DNA of 11,004 bases from Candidatus Thalassarchaeaceae archaeon (GCA_029250425.1 JAQXFF010000207.1:1-11004); one strand, 5' to 3'; positions 1-6,588 are shown, numbered from the stretch's first letter. The notes: a model not told the origin generated them from the letters alone. Numbers and translations: made by a program.

Positions 1-1012
1 GTGTCTGTCCTGAGGCATCAGTAGGATATTCTACCATTCCAGCCCATTGCCCAGAAACAATCAGGAAATGCTCAGTTCCAATTTCTTGGACAAAGATAAT
101 TTCCGAGCCATCAAACGGTGCGGGGAAAGTTCGTGCCCAATTGCCTGAAGGATTTCCTTCATTTTGACAGGCATTAAATCCATCACTGTCTTGATAATAT
201 CCGATTGGTTCAAACGAACGCCACATAATTGTCCAATCTTGAGCAACATCATCGACTCCATCACAAGTTTCCCAATCTTCACTCGTCGGCTCCTGGCGTA
301 AACCTAGATGGCAATTCTTGCCGTGATCATCTAGAACGCTGCCATCTTCAGCATCAAGGAGAACCCATTGAGTTCCATCACACATGACGATTCCATCATT
401 TGTCCTTGAGAGTTGAACTGAATTTTGCGTCGTTGCCCCTTCATGTTCTGGCGTCACATTATGGCTCCAATACTCGATTTCACCAGCATTACCTGCATAT
501 CTGAGAATTCCATTCCCAGAATATGGATCATCGACATAGAAGAAATTAGATCCGTCTTCTTCAACAGCAACAATGTACGCTTCTGACGTATCTAATGGTT
601 CTTCAGAGAAGGGTGGAGCATCTGGGACAAGTACCATTGCAACCAATGGGAAAAGTGCGTAGAGCATTGCAATCCATAGGACACCAAGAACGCCCCAACG
701 AATGAATTTCTGCATATTCTTTCTAGCAAGATAGATGATGAGGGCTGTAAATATGAAAATGAAAACAAGTTCCAATAGAATGAACCCTGCTTTGGTTGAC
801 CCTTCGGCCCCAAATGCTCGCAATTCATCATAATCGTAGAATGGTTGAATTTTCATTGCCAATAATATTGTGATAATGAACATCCCTGCCATCCCGACCA
901 TCGAACCTGCTTGTCCTTTCAGTTCATCCAACAAGGACCGGGGACTCGGTTCTACAGAGGCAATTGCAGCCTCACCAGAGCGCCGCTTTGCGGCGAATCC
1001 ATCTCCCGACAT
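1..1012 (-). CDS. Presenilin/SPP-like (A22 family) membrane protease, N-terminal part with extracytoplasmic insert (partial)
   Basis: An open frame of about 336 codons starts at ATG 1012-1010 and runs off the left edge without a stop. Residues 1-37 are a polar, Ala/Ser/Pro/Lys/Arg-rich tail. Hydrophobic segments follow at about 38-54 (MVGMAGMFIITILLAM), 76-96 and 107-129. The link between segments 2 and 3 (ARKNMQKFIRW) is basic and so probably cytoplasmic. The pattern GM..F near the start of TM1, an AF-containing acidic loop, then FI..FTA.II..AR resembles TM1-TM3 of archaeal presenilin homologues. After TM3 comes about 200 residues of acidic, Trp- and Cys-rich sequence (cysteines near 210, 233, 249, 281) with blade-like strands such as WVLLDAEDGSVL, which by topology would be outside the cell. 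The catalytic YD and GxGD motifs would lie beyond the edge, so the protease call rests on the N-terminus alone. A GAGGGT at 1023-1028 precedes the chosen ATG by 10 bases; ATG 901-899, just before TM1, is the main alternative start. Confidence 0.5.
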   Translation of the reverse strand, partial: MSGDGFAAKRRSGEAAIASVEPSPRSLLDELKGQAGSMVGMAGMFIITILLAMKIQPFYDYDELRAFGAEGSTKAGFILLELVFIFIFTALIIYLARKNMQKFIRWGVLGVLWIAMLYALFPLVAMVLVPDAPPFSEEPLDTSEAYIVAVEEDGSNFFYVDDPYSGNGILRYAGNAGEIEYWSHNVTPEHEGATTQNSVQLSRTNDGIVMCDGTQWVLLDAEDGSVLDDHGKNCHLGLRQEPTSEDWETCDGVDDVAQDWTIMWRSFEPIGYYQDSDGFNACQNEGNPSGNWARTFPAPFDGSEIIFVQEIGTEHFLIVSGQWAGMVEYPTDASGQT

Positions 1013-1020
1013 GTCTCGGG
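957..1020. other. Cluster of three GC-rich hairpins at the 5' end of the presenilin-like gene
   Basis: Three perfect inverted repeats occur within 64 bases. They are GAGGC/GCCTC (957-961 with 969-973, 7-base loop), CGCCGC/GCGGCG (981-986 with 990-995, 3-base loop) and CCCGA/TCGGG (1005-1009 with 1016-1020, 6-base loop). The third encloses the proposed ATG of the minus-strand gene in its loop and contains the palindrome GACATGTC at 1008-1015. A fourth, longer hairpin lies at 1049-1074. The stretch looks GC-richer than its surroundings. It may be part of a structured folC leader, or simply the coding sequence of the low-complexity N-terminus on the other strand; I recognise no known RNA family. 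Confidence 0.35.
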
Positions 1021-1048
1021 CGACCCTCAAAGGCCATTTCAAGGCGAC

Positions 1049-1074
1049 CGTCCACCGGAGGTACGGGGTGGACG
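1049..1074 (+). promoter_or_regulatory. Perfect 8-bp hairpin displaying the folC Shine-Dalgarno in its loop
   Basis: CGTCCACC (1049-1056) pairs perfectly with GGTGGACG (1067-1074) around the 10-base loop GGAGGTACGG. The loop carries a canonical GGAGGT (1057-1062), 13 bases before the folC ATG at 1076, and the 3' arm ends one base before that ATG. Folding would expose the SD and effectively shorten the SD-to-start distance. The repeat also lies in the 63-bp spacer between the proposed divergent starts (1012 and 1076), so it could equally be a DNA operator for a dimeric regulator. The sequence is seen directly; the function is inferred. Confidence 0.5.
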
Positions 1075-1075
1075 T

Positions 1076-2452
1076 ATGAACGATGATGTTTGGTCGTGGT
1101 TGGATTCGTTGAAAGCATTTGGATACAACCCCTCTCTTGACAATACTGCGACCCTTCTAGGTCGTTTGGATATGCCTCAACATTCATTTCCAGCAGTGCA
1201 TGTAGCTGGGAGCAATGGAAAGGGGACCTGTTGTGCAATTCTTGCCAATGCGTTCACACTTTCAGGTAAGTGTACAGGTTTGTTCACTTCACCACATTTA
1301 ATGTCTGTAAATGAGCGAATTCGAATTGATGGTTCACCCATCTCAGATATGCTGTTTGAAGATTGCTTGAAGAAAATAAAAGAGGCCAGTGCAATCAAGC
1401 CCTTGGTATCCCCCACTTTCTATGAGGCGACGTTCTTGGTGGCCATGCTCGCATTTCGGGATCAAGGTGTTGAGAGGGCTGTTGTTGAAACAGGATTGGG
1501 CGGCCGATGGGATGCAACACGTTTGGTTGATGCTGATTGTTGTATATTGACTGAAATATCTCTTGAGCATACCGAGATTCTTGGTGAAACTCTTGCGGAA
1601 ATTGCTGAAGAAAAGGTTGCGATTGTGCGTCAGGGTCGGCCTTTGGTAGCAACTTGGCCATACGATAACTCAGCACGAAAAGTGATTGAACGCACCGTCA
1701 GGGATCATGACAATGCTTGGTGGTGGCGAGGTGATCGAAGTACTGCATTCAAATTTTCAGAAGCCGTCAAAGCATTCCGGCCATTGTCGAAAAAGAAATG
1801 GTACGATGGTTGGATGCCCTATCAACAGGAAGCAGCAATGCTGGCTCGAGCAGCCTTGAGAGCGATGGGCCGTAGATTGGCTTACGACGAAGTCGATAGA
1901 GCCATCACTCACACAAATTGGCCAGGGAGAATGCAGTGGCTAGATGTTGATGATATCCCCATTCTCCTCGATAGCGCACATAATCCAAGCGGAATGGCAA
2001 GGGCTTGTGAACAAATTCGTTTTCAGAAATCTCGAGATATGGCTCCAATGCCAGGCGTCATCATATTGGGTTGCACCGTTCAGAAGGATATCGGAATACT
2101 GCTACAACCCTTGGTAGAATTGATTGTAGAAGGACAAATTTCTCATGTGTTTGTTACTCAACCACCTGATGGTAGGAAGGCTGCTGTAGATTGCGAAGTT
2201 CTCGCAAATGAACTTAAGCAGCAAGGGACAGAAGCCCAGATTACCGCAATCAAATCAATCGATGCCGCACTTTCTTCCGCCAAGGAGAAAGCGGTTGAAT
2301 TGGACGGTGAACTCCCTCAGCCAATTCTGTGTCTGGGAAGCATCTACCTGGTTGGAGAAATCCTCAAAATCATTGATGAAGATGGGGAAATGGATTTTCA
2401 AAATATTTTGATTGTACCCGATGGCGAAGATGGTATCGACCCGATTGCGTGA
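1076..2452 (+). CDS. folC: Folylpolyglutamate synthase / dihydrofolate synthase (FolC)
   Basis: A Mur-ligase-fold enzyme of 458 aa, typical for the family. FolC adds glutamate to dihydropteroate and/or to folates in an ATP-dependent, cytosolic reaction. Visible motifs are the N-terminal helix WSWLDSLKAFGYNP (6-19), the P-loop HVAGSNGKGT (42-51), the folate-loop segment TGLFTSPHLMSVNERIRI (67-84), ETGLGGRWDAT (138-148), LEHTEILGETLAEIAEEK (163-180), the hinge motif WPGRMQWL (282-289) and the C-terminal-domain LDSAHNPSG (298-306). Two family positions differ: RWDATR replaces the usual RLDATN, and EHT replaces DHT. The start at ATG 1076 is chosen because family homology begins there and GGAGGT lies at 1057-1062; the frame stays open back to 911, but that part is antisense to the neighbouring gene. 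A dCMP deaminase follows 43 bases downstream, probably co-transcribed. Whether it makes dihydrofolate, polyglutamates or both cannot be told from sequence. Confidence 0.93.
   Translation: MNDDVWSWLDSLKAFGYNPSLDNTATLLGRLDMPQHSFPAVHVAGSNGKGTCCAILANAFTLSGKCTGLFTSPHLMSVNERIRIDGSPISDMLFEDCLKKIKEASAIKPLVSPTFYEATFLVAMLAFRDQGVERAVVETGLGGRWDATRLVDADCCILTEISLEHTEILGETLAEIAEEKVAIVRQGRPLVATWPYDNSARKVIERTVRDHDNAWWWRGDRSTAFKFSEAVKAFRPLSKKKWYDGWMPYQQEAAMLARAALRAMGRRLAYDEVDRAITHTNWPGRMQWLDVDDIPILLDSAHNPSGMARACEQIRFQKSRDMAPMPGVIILGCTVQKDIGILLQPLVELIVEGQISHVFVTQPPDGRKAAVDCEVLANELKQQGTEAQITAIKSIDAALSSAKEKAVELDGELPQPILCLGSIYLVGEILKIIDEDGEMDFQNILIVPDGEDGIDPIA
2399..2410 (+). promoter_or_regulatory. AT-rich 12-bp palindrome, weak candidate internal TATA box
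   Basis: CAAAATATTTTG is a perfect 12-bp palindrome at the 3' end of folC, 85 bases before the dCMP deaminase ATG. Its AT-rich core could act as an archaeal TATA element, giving a leader of about 60 bases. It also encodes ordinary FolC residues (FQNIL), so it may be chance. No purine-rich BRE is obvious upstream. Confidence 0.15.
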
Positions 2453-2495
2453 GAAGACTCAAACACTACGCCTCCTAGGATGGATTGGTGAAGTC

Positions 2496-2933
2496 ATGAG
2501 TGAGAAGTGGGACCAGCGTTTTCTCAAACTAGCTGAGCACATTTCTGGCTGGTCCAAGGACCCTTCAACAAAGGTTGGTTGTGTGGTCGTTGGAGAAGAT
2601 CGTGAGATTCGAAGTACAGGATTCAATGGTTTTCCACGAGGTATTGCTGATGATATGGAACGCCTTTCTGATCGCGAACAGAAATATCCTCTCATTTGCC
2701 ATGCCGAAGAAAACGCAATCATGCACGCTGCTCGAATTGGTTTGTCGTTGAAGGGTTGTACAGCCTATGTAACGTGGCCACCATGTACACGATGTGCGCG
2801 TTCACTTATTCAGGCAGGTGTGATTGAAGTCGTCTATCCACAAGAGAGTGACGTTCCAGAACGCTGGATGGCAGACTTTGAAATGTCAACTCAAATGATG
2901 GGTGAAGCAGGTCTCATGATTCGGCAGGCTTGA
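2496..2933 (+). CDS. Deoxycytidylate (dCMP) deaminase family protein
   Basis: A 145-aa zinc-dependent deaminase of the ComEB/dCMP deaminase type, expected to convert dCMP to dUMP, the substrate of thymidylate synthase. The N-terminus WDQRFLKLAEHISGWSKDPSTKVG (5-28) and STGFNGFPRG (40-49) are characteristic of dCMP rather than cytidine deaminases. Zinc ligands are His69 in CHAEENA and Cys97/Cys100 in PPCTRC; Glu71 is the catalytic proton shuttle. The start at ATG 2496 follows GGTGA at 2487-2491. The frame opens back to 2412, but those 28 residues overlap folC and have no family counterpart. The order folC then dCMP deaminase fits shared use in dTMP synthesis, which needs both methylene-folate and dUMP. 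The 3' end overlaps the convergent kinase gene by 20 bases. Specificity for another deoxycytidine nucleotide cannot be excluded. Confidence 0.9.
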   Translation: MSEKWDQRFLKLAEHISGWSKDPSTKVGCVVVGEDREIRSTGFNGFPRGIADDMERLSDREQKYPLICHAEENAIMHAARIGLSLKGCTAYVTWPPCTRCARSLIQAGVIEVVYPQESDVPERWMADFEMSTQMMGEAGLMIRQA

Positions 2934-3462
2934 GCAACAGTTCCAGTGATTCTTGAAGCGTATCCGAATCATCATCATTGATGATGACAATATCAGCTAG
3001 TTCAGCGGTGGCATCAAGCGCTTGCCCACTTTCATCAGCAGCCACGAGTTCCGCTTCTTCTTGCGAGACAAAAGTATCCCAGTCGGTTGGATCTCCAGTT
3101 CTTCCGCGTGATTGTAATCGAGCCCATCGTACTTCACGTGAAGCGCGCACCTCAATCAATCGGAAATCAGGTCTTTCTTGCAATGCTGCGACTTCAGCAG
3201 GTGTTCGAATTGAATCAATGACGAGGTTCTCAACCTCCATATTTGCATCACGTAGCATTTCTGCAAGAATGGCAGGGCCATGCGCAGCACGCAATTCCCT
3301 TCCACCTGCAATCAGATTGTCACGATTGATTTCTTTTCCTTGTGATTTCAGATGTGTTCGAATTGAATCTGAACAGGAGGTTGAAGCGTAGCCATTGTCA
3401 ACCAACCAGTCTACAACAGTGGTCTTGCCCGAAGCATTCCGACCCGTCAAGCCAAACCACAT
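2914..3462 (-). CDS. P-loop kinase of the archaeal UPF0200 / dephospho-CoA-kinase-like family
   Basis: A 182-aa cytosolic P-loop protein. The Walker A is GRNASGKT (7-14) directly after the first strand WFGLTG. Next come SDSIR (31-35), an RELRAAHGP helix (56-63), the strand-plus-loop VIDSIRTPAEV (81-91), the strand LIEVRAS (102-108), a basic LID-like stretch RLQSRGRTGDP (115-125) and a closing strand ADIVIIN (156-162). This order matches archaeal UPF0200 proteins, often labelled dephospho-CoA kinase or nucleotide kinase; the true substrate is unproven. ATG 3462 is preferred because the family starts just before the first strand and GGAGGT lies 13 bases upstream. A GTG at 3483 would add seven residues (VEVDLAP) and is possible. 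The gene follows the helicase by 36 bases (15 if GTG is used), so they are probably one transcript. The C-terminus is acidic and short, and its stop lies inside the opposing deaminase gene. Confidence 0.8.
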   Translation of the reverse strand: MWFGLTGRNASGKTTVVDWLVDNGYASTSCSDSIRTHLKSQGKEINRDNLIAGGRELRAAHGPAILAEMLRDANMEVENLVIDSIRTPAEVAALQERPDFRLIEVRASREVRWARLQSRGRTGDPTDWDTFVSQEEAELVAADESGQALDATAELADIVIINDDDSDTLQESLELLLKPAES

Positions 3463-3475
3463 CGGGGCGAGGTCT

Positions 3476-3481
3476 ACCTCC
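3476..3481 (-). promoter_or_regulatory. Shine-Dalgarno GGAGGT favouring the ATG start of the kinase
   Basis: On the minus strand GGAGGT is followed by 13 bases and then ATG 3462-3460. This is the same SD and the same 13-base distance as at folC. A short inverted repeat GAGGT-AG-ACCTC (3480-3469) overlaps it. Its position across the alternative GTG start (3483-3481) argues that GTG is not the main start. Confidence 0.45.
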
Positions 3482-3498
3482 ACCGTCCATGAGGCTTC

Positions 3499-6400
3499 CT
3501 AACCCCAAAAGCGGCGAGTCCTCGCATATTGAACTTCAGCTTCATGGATTGCTTTGAGCAATGAATCACGTTCAGATTCAGGGGGATATGCCCGCAATAT
3601 TCTGGTTGCAGTGTCTTCCCCTACCCCTCTTGCCATGAGACAAAGGATCGCATCAACACCTCGATTTTTGACCATCTCAGCATTACGCATCATACGATTA
3701 CGAACGTTGTCTTCGTCCGAAGCGATCCATTTGGCCAATTCATCCCCCAATCCTTCTCTTGCGACAGCGCGCATAGTCGCTTGACATATCGAACAGTTTT
3801 GATCAATACTAGGATATCTGGCAACTCGGAATCGAGAAGATGTTTTGCATCGCAAACAAATCATGACAACACGTTCATTCATTAGACGATTTTCAAGGCG
3901 TCGTCGCACCTCAATATTGGACCAATCTGGTAATTGCATATCTCGTTCTGAACGTGGTGAAACACCCAACGCACCAGGTGATTGTTGAGCAACTTTTACG
4001 ATTCCATCTTGTATTGCATGAAGTAAATCGGTAGTCGCCTCCACATCCATTCGTTCACTGAACAATTTATCCAAGGCTTCATCCATCAATGGCGTATCCT
4101 TGTATCTCTGCGCAATTCCATGTAAATTCACCTTTCGAGGGTCGACCCCAGAACGCAAAACACCCATGACCTTGCAAACTTGAACCAGTCTCCAACGTAG
4201 TTGTCTTCCGTTTGGAACAGTTACACGTAGAATTGTCGATAGAGTTTCAGGTTTGGTTTCAGTCAACCACTTTACAACATGTGTTGCACGGAGGCCGGGT
4301 ACCTGCAAACTGATTCGGTAAGGATCCACCAATACTCTACCCATTTGCCCTTCAATGGTTGAAGCCATTGCTTGTAAAAAGTGAGCCAATGTTTCGTTAA
4401 TTCGACTTCCGTGGCATGAATGTACGATGATTGCATCCCGACGAGTTTCCACATCAAGAGTTCGTTCATCTGGCAGACTGCTGGAAGCATCAACATGCTC
4501 AACGATTTTATTCATCAATTTTGATAATGCATCTGGAGCCAATGGATAGTCTCCAATTTCGCATGATACAGGAGCACCTCCAATTCGATCCAGTCGCACC
4601 CCTTGTTCCATTTCCTCATTCTCTTCTCCCGTAGCCAATTCGCGAATGACTCTTCGTAATGCTCCAACTTCACGAGCAATTTGAGCGGGTACAGGTGGGA
4701 GTTCGCCACTCCATACGGGTGCTGAACCCCCAGAACCCACTGGAGCAACCAACAATTCTGTTTTCTCGGGATTTGCTTCGACAATTTCCCAGGTGCGCCC
4801 TACGATTACGAAACGTCTAGGGGCCCCATCAGTTTCTTCTCCTGAATTATTCAATGATAGAACAAATGCCTCATCCACAGACCCAATTGCCCGTCGTGAA
4901 ACAACATCACGTACGGTATATCTCTGAGCGTCTGGAATCATCGAGAGGTGTTCTAGCATATACGAACGTGTTCTGGCACCTGCTGATGTCCATCCATCTT
5001 TGAGGTGCTTGGGTACCAACGTTCTCATTTTTTTGCGCCATTTTTCCAATTTCTCAATTGGCAGCCCTTCAATCTCATCTTTTGAAGGTCGTTCAGGTGG
5101 GAGTTTTGTCCCCTCTGCAAGTTTTCTCCATAACGAAGGAGCCCATTGTAATGGGTCTGATGATTCTGGATTTTCAACCAATTTCAAGAGCCATCGATCA
5201 TCGAGAATACGTGCCAATTCTCGTGTATCAGTTTCTGTCCATTCACTGAAAATAGAAGTTCTCTGGAAAATTGTAGTTGTAGCAGCCAGTGGGACAATAC
5301 CTTCGCAGAGCGTCATCATCACCATTTGGTTGGCTGCGACAACCCTTGGCATCCTTCGCCATTGGACACCTTCAATTTCGCCTGCAATAGCCCTTCGAGC
5401 AATTACAGCAGCCTCAGCGATATCATCAATTTCCCATGCAATCAAGTCACCTCTTCCAGTGCCTCCAAGAACGTGTTCAGCTCTTCCAAGGCGCTGTAGG
5501 AGTCGATCCACAGCACGTGGGGATTGAATTTGGTGAACATGACGAATGGCCCCTACATCAATTCCCAGTTCCAAACTGCTCGTGCATACCAACGCGTGCA
5601 ATTCACCCAGTTGTAATCGGTTTTCCATTTCAGTTCTCAAATCCGTTGAAAGAGATCCGTGATGTATACCGATTTCCAAAGTCTCATCGAAGGTTGCCAG
5701 TCTATTGGCCACCGTTTCAGCAGCATTCCGGCTGTTGACAAATACAAGGGAGGGCGCATCAGCCTTGAGTCGCCCCGCGAGCATGCGTAAACTCGCCATT
5801 GCTTGTGGTGAGGTATTGTGTTCCAATGCGATTGCTTCATCTGCATCATCCGGTTGAGAACAAGTAATTCTGACTTCTGTATTACGAGGGGCATCTGCAA
5901 GAATTGCTTCCCCATGTTCAGGCGAGAGCCATCGTGCAACTTCAGAAGGGTTTCCGATTGTTGCAGATAGTCCAATTCTTTGGATGACTCTCTTTGCCAT
6001 CTCCTCGATTCTTGTCATTCCAACAAGAAGTTGGGACCCTCTTTCGGAGGACGCCACTTCATGCACTTCGTCGACAATAATTGCTCGAACATTTTGCAAG
6101 TGACTTCTGAGTCGTTTACCAGTCAGCATGATTTGCAATGTTTCAGGAGTTGTCACCAGGAGGTGCGGTGGTTTTCGAGATTGGCGATTTCGTTCTGATT
6201 GGGACGTATCTCCATGTCGCAGCCCTACTTCCAAATCGACAACAGAGGCCAATCCACCCAAGCGCCGATCAATATCGCGATTGAGAGCCCGCAAGGGTGT
6301 GACATACAGAATTGACATTCGCCCCCAGTCTTGGGAATAACAAGCGGAGAGAATGGGCAGAACAGCAGCTTCAGTTTTACCCGATCCTGTTGGTGCAACA

Positions 6401-6522
6401 AGTACACGGTCGTGCCCCGAAAGAAGTGATTCTATCGCCTCTACTTGAATTGGAGTTGGTGTCCAACTTTGGGAGTTCAAATGCGCCCTAAGTGGTTCAC
6501 AAAGGCCATCGTAAACTGACAT
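3499..6522 (-). CDS. lhr: Lhr-family superfamily 2 DEAD/DEAH-box helicase
   Basis: A 1007-aa ATP-dependent nucleic-acid helicase of the large helicase-related family, expected in DNA repair or recombination; some archaeal members act on RNA:DNA hybrids. Motifs in order: Q-like TPTPIQ (21-26), Walker A APTGSGKT (43-50), Ia TPLRAL (75-80), Ib TTPETLQ (124-130), DEVH (151-154), SATIG (186-190), IV LVFVNSR (259-265), V TSSLELGIDVG (314-324) and VI QRLGRAEH (343-350). The Lhr core continues with a winged-helix region and the characteristic YTVRDVVSRRAIGSVDEAFV and VWSGELPPV segments. A Cx2C-x17-Cx2C zinc ribbon (C889, C892, C910, C913) and a helical tail ending YARTRRFW match archaeal Lhr C-termini. 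ATG 6522 is chosen because it has GGAG five bases upstream (6531-6528) and the family N-terminus (L..HL....WTPTPIQ) follows shortly. ATG 6561 and TTG 6567 are in frame but would add a stretch encoded by a hairpin. The surface-protein gene ends 66 bases upstream and a kinase follows. Confidence 0.93.
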   Translation of the reverse strand: MSVYDGLCEPLRAHLNSQSWTPTPIQVEAIESLLSGHDRVLVAPTGSGKTEAAVLPILSACYSQDWGRMSILYVTPLRALNRDIDRRLGGLASVVDLEVGLRHGDTSQSERNRQSRKPPHLLVTTPETLQIMLTGKRLRSHLQNVRAIIVDEVHEVASSERGSQLLVGMTRIEEMAKRVIQRIGLSATIGNPSEVARWLSPEHGEAILADAPRNTEVRITCSQPDDADEAIALEHNTSPQAMASLRMLAGRLKADAPSLVFVNSRNAAETVANRLATFDETLEIGIHHGSLSTDLRTEMENRLQLGELHALVCTSSLELGIDVGAIRHVHQIQSPRAVDRLLQRLGRAEHVLGGTGRGDLIAWEIDDIAEAAVIARRAIAGEIEGVQWRRMPRVVAANQMVMMTLCEGIVPLAATTTIFQRTSIFSEWTETDTRELARILDDRWLLKLVENPESSDPLQWAPSLWRKLAEGTKLPPERPSKDEIEGLPIEKLEKWRKKMRTLVPKHLKDGWTSAGARTRSYMLEHLSMIPDAQRYTVRDVVSRRAIGSVDEAFVLSLNNSGEETDGAPRRFVIVGRTWEIVEANPEKTELLVAPVGSGGSAPVWSGELPPVPAQIAREVGALRRVIRELATGEENEEMEQGVRLDRIGGAPVSCEIGDYPLAPDALSKLMNKIVEHVDASSSLPDERTLDVETRRDAIIVHSCHGSRINETLAHFLQAMASTIEGQMGRVLVDPYRISLQVPGLRATHVVKWLTETKPETLSTILRVTVPNGRQLRWRLVQVCKVMGVLRSGVDPRKVNLHGIAQRYKDTPLMDEALDKLFSERMDVEATTDLLHAIQDGIVKVAQQSPGALGVSPRSERDMQLPDWSNIEVRRRLENRLMNERVVMICLRCKTSSRFRVARYPSIDQNCSICQATMRAVAREGLGDELAKWIASDEDNVRNRMMRNAEMVKNRGVDAILCLMARGVGEDTATRILRAYPPESERDSLLKAIHEAEVQYARTRRFWG

Positions 6523-6523
6523 A

Positions 6524-6546
6524 CCCTCTCCCCCGTAAGGAGAGGG
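6524..6546 (-). promoter_or_regulatory. Perfect 8-bp hairpin abutting the helicase start and sequestering its SD
   Basis: On the minus strand CCCTCTCC (6546-6539) pairs with GGAGAGGG (6531-6524) around the 7-base loop TTACGGG, then a single T precedes ATG 6522. The SD-like GGAG lies in the 3' arm and would be masked when folded. If translation began at 6561 or 6567 the element would encode PPSPYGGEG, a peptide typical of translated palindromic intergenic repeats rather than of helicases. Regulatory function is inferred; a dispersed repeat copy is the alternative. Confidence 0.45.
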
Positions 6547-6550
6547 CGGG

Positions 6551-6580
6551 TTAGCGTCCATCTTCAATGCGCCGAATCAT
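6551..6580 (-). other. Possible nine-codon leader ORF before the helicase
   Basis: ATG 6580-6578 opens a frame encoding MIRRIEDGR and stops at TAA 6553-6551, eight bases after the surface-protein stop codon and four bases before the helicase hairpin. It has no clear SD of its own. Its placement ahead of a start-adjacent hairpin is suggestive of a leader peptide, but an ORF this short can easily arise by chance. Confidence 0.12.
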
Positions 6581-6588
6581 GGTAGGGA

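Noticed and set aside
957..1074. Known tetrahydrofolate riboswitch or tRNA-like element before folC
   Set aside because: No tRNA T-loop or anticodon arm is present, and I could not recognise conserved riboswitch core motifs; only simple hairpins are visible.
911..1075. 55-residue N-terminal extension of FolC starting at 911
   Set aside because: It is antisense to the presenilin-like gene, has no FolC family counterpart and reads as low-complexity. The SD and homology support ATG 1076.
2473..2480. TCCTAGGA palindrome between folC and the deaminase
   Set aside because: An 8-bp palindrome is short enough to occur by chance and has no supporting context.
2412..2495. Earlier dCMP deaminase start at 2412
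   Set aside because: It overlaps folC by 41 bases, has no family homology and no SD; MSEKWDQRF at 2496 fits the family N-terminus.
2978..3391. 137-aa plus-strand Ser/Ala-rich ORF
   Set aside because: It is the complement of the P-loop kinase gene, with no family features.
5000..5527. 175-aa plus-strand ORF opposite the helicase
   Set aside because: It lies wholly antisense to conserved helicase sequence, and its Ser/Arg-rich composition is that of a shadow frame.
6523..6567. Helicase start at TTG 6567 or ATG 6561
   Set aside because: The added residues (up to PPSPYGGEG) are hairpin-encoded and non-conserved, and neither start has an SD. ATG 6522 does.
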